NCBI GenBank assembly: GCA_964394625.1 | Contig: CAYMYK010000068.1 | Location: 1 to 14,433, forward strand | Length of the DNA: 14,433 nucleotides | Reading direction: 5' to 3' | Origin: JAUVYV01 sp964394625 | Lineage (GTDB): Bacteria > Planctomycetota > Phycisphaerae > Sedimentisphaerales > Anaerobacaceae | Shown: positions 14,316 through 14,433 of the stretch, in pieces | Layout of the letters: each line of letters starts with the position of its first letter | Position numbering within the stretch: the stretch's first letter is position 1 | The notes under the pieces: model-generated | The model's input: only the letters and a program-made list of their open reading frames with translations | Told to the model about the DNA's origin: nothing | The model's database searches: none | Made by a program: the position numbers and the translations under genes

Positions 14316-14344
14316 ATGCTATCCGCTCACGCCTGAGCCGTCAA
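14316..14344 (-). promoter_or_regulatory. promoter of the FlgI-like gene, with a dyad in its spacer
   Basis: On the minus strand TTGACG (14344-14339), 17 bp, then TAGCAT (14321-14316). The spacer contains GCTCA-N4-TGAGC (14325-14338), a possible operator. The predicted start lies about 30 nt before the ATG at 14279. From 14345 to the right edge I see no supportable gene. Confidence 0.4.
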
Positions 14345-14433
14345 CTTAATTCCAAAGCCCCCTTCCACAGGTGATGTGCGGGTGTAGCACGATTTTTAGG
14401 CACATTTTCCTATCACAGATTCCCAAAGGTCAC

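Noticed and set aside
14345..14433. Short open frames at the right edge (a plus-strand ATG at 14374; a minus-strand tail ending in TAA)
   Set aside because: They are only 11-20 codons with weak or no initiation signals, too short to call.

Overview
The window most resembles a planctomycete, probably class Phycisphaerae (Sedimentisphaerales-like). The main support is a secreted parallel beta-helix protein ending in a planctomycete-style pair of dockerin calcium loops with an 'ARQW'-type C-terminus. A secreted clan GH-A hydrolase, a split M16 peptidase pair and a stand-alone URO-D-like protein fit that assignment. The lineage is inferred from family content only, since no rRNA gene is present.

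Layout. Positions 1-965 are gene-poor: a strong leftward promoter (315-342) with an A-rich upstream tract, a possible partial leftward gene running off the left edge (1-189), a short direct repeat (446-484), and the rightward promoter of the first clear gene. Positions 966-2357 (+) encode a secreted GH-A hydrolase. Converging on it is a leftward operon (6056 to 2374): a catalytically degenerate M16 subunit, an active-site M16 subunit, and a URO-D-superfamily protein, with gaps of 9-11 nt and a good promoter at 6092-6120. Diverging from it, 6363-8485 (+) encodes a secreted beta-helix/dockerin protein. It has a near-consensus promoter (6180-6208) and a roughly 150-nt leader with three potential hairpins. 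Its reading frame is broken near 7965, splitting it into two ORFs that overlap by ATGA.

The right half reads leftward: a FlgI-like lipoprotein carrying a central HEAT-type insertion (14279-12645), full-length smc (12514-8948), and a small zinc-ribbon membrane protein (8822-8526). The intergenic DNA on both sides of smc carries short ACCACnAAG / CACAAAG-type repeats. The 3' side also has 7-bp tandem repeats that run into the smc stop codon.

The hydrolase and the beta-helix protein suggest extracellular polysaccharide breakdown. The M16 pair looks like a heterodimeric protease with the zinc site on one chain and the substrate-binding R/Y pair on the other. The least conventional gene is the FlgI-like/HEAT lipoprotein beside smc, with no other flagellar gene in view. 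I see no tRNA, rRNA, CRISPR array, transposase or phage gene.
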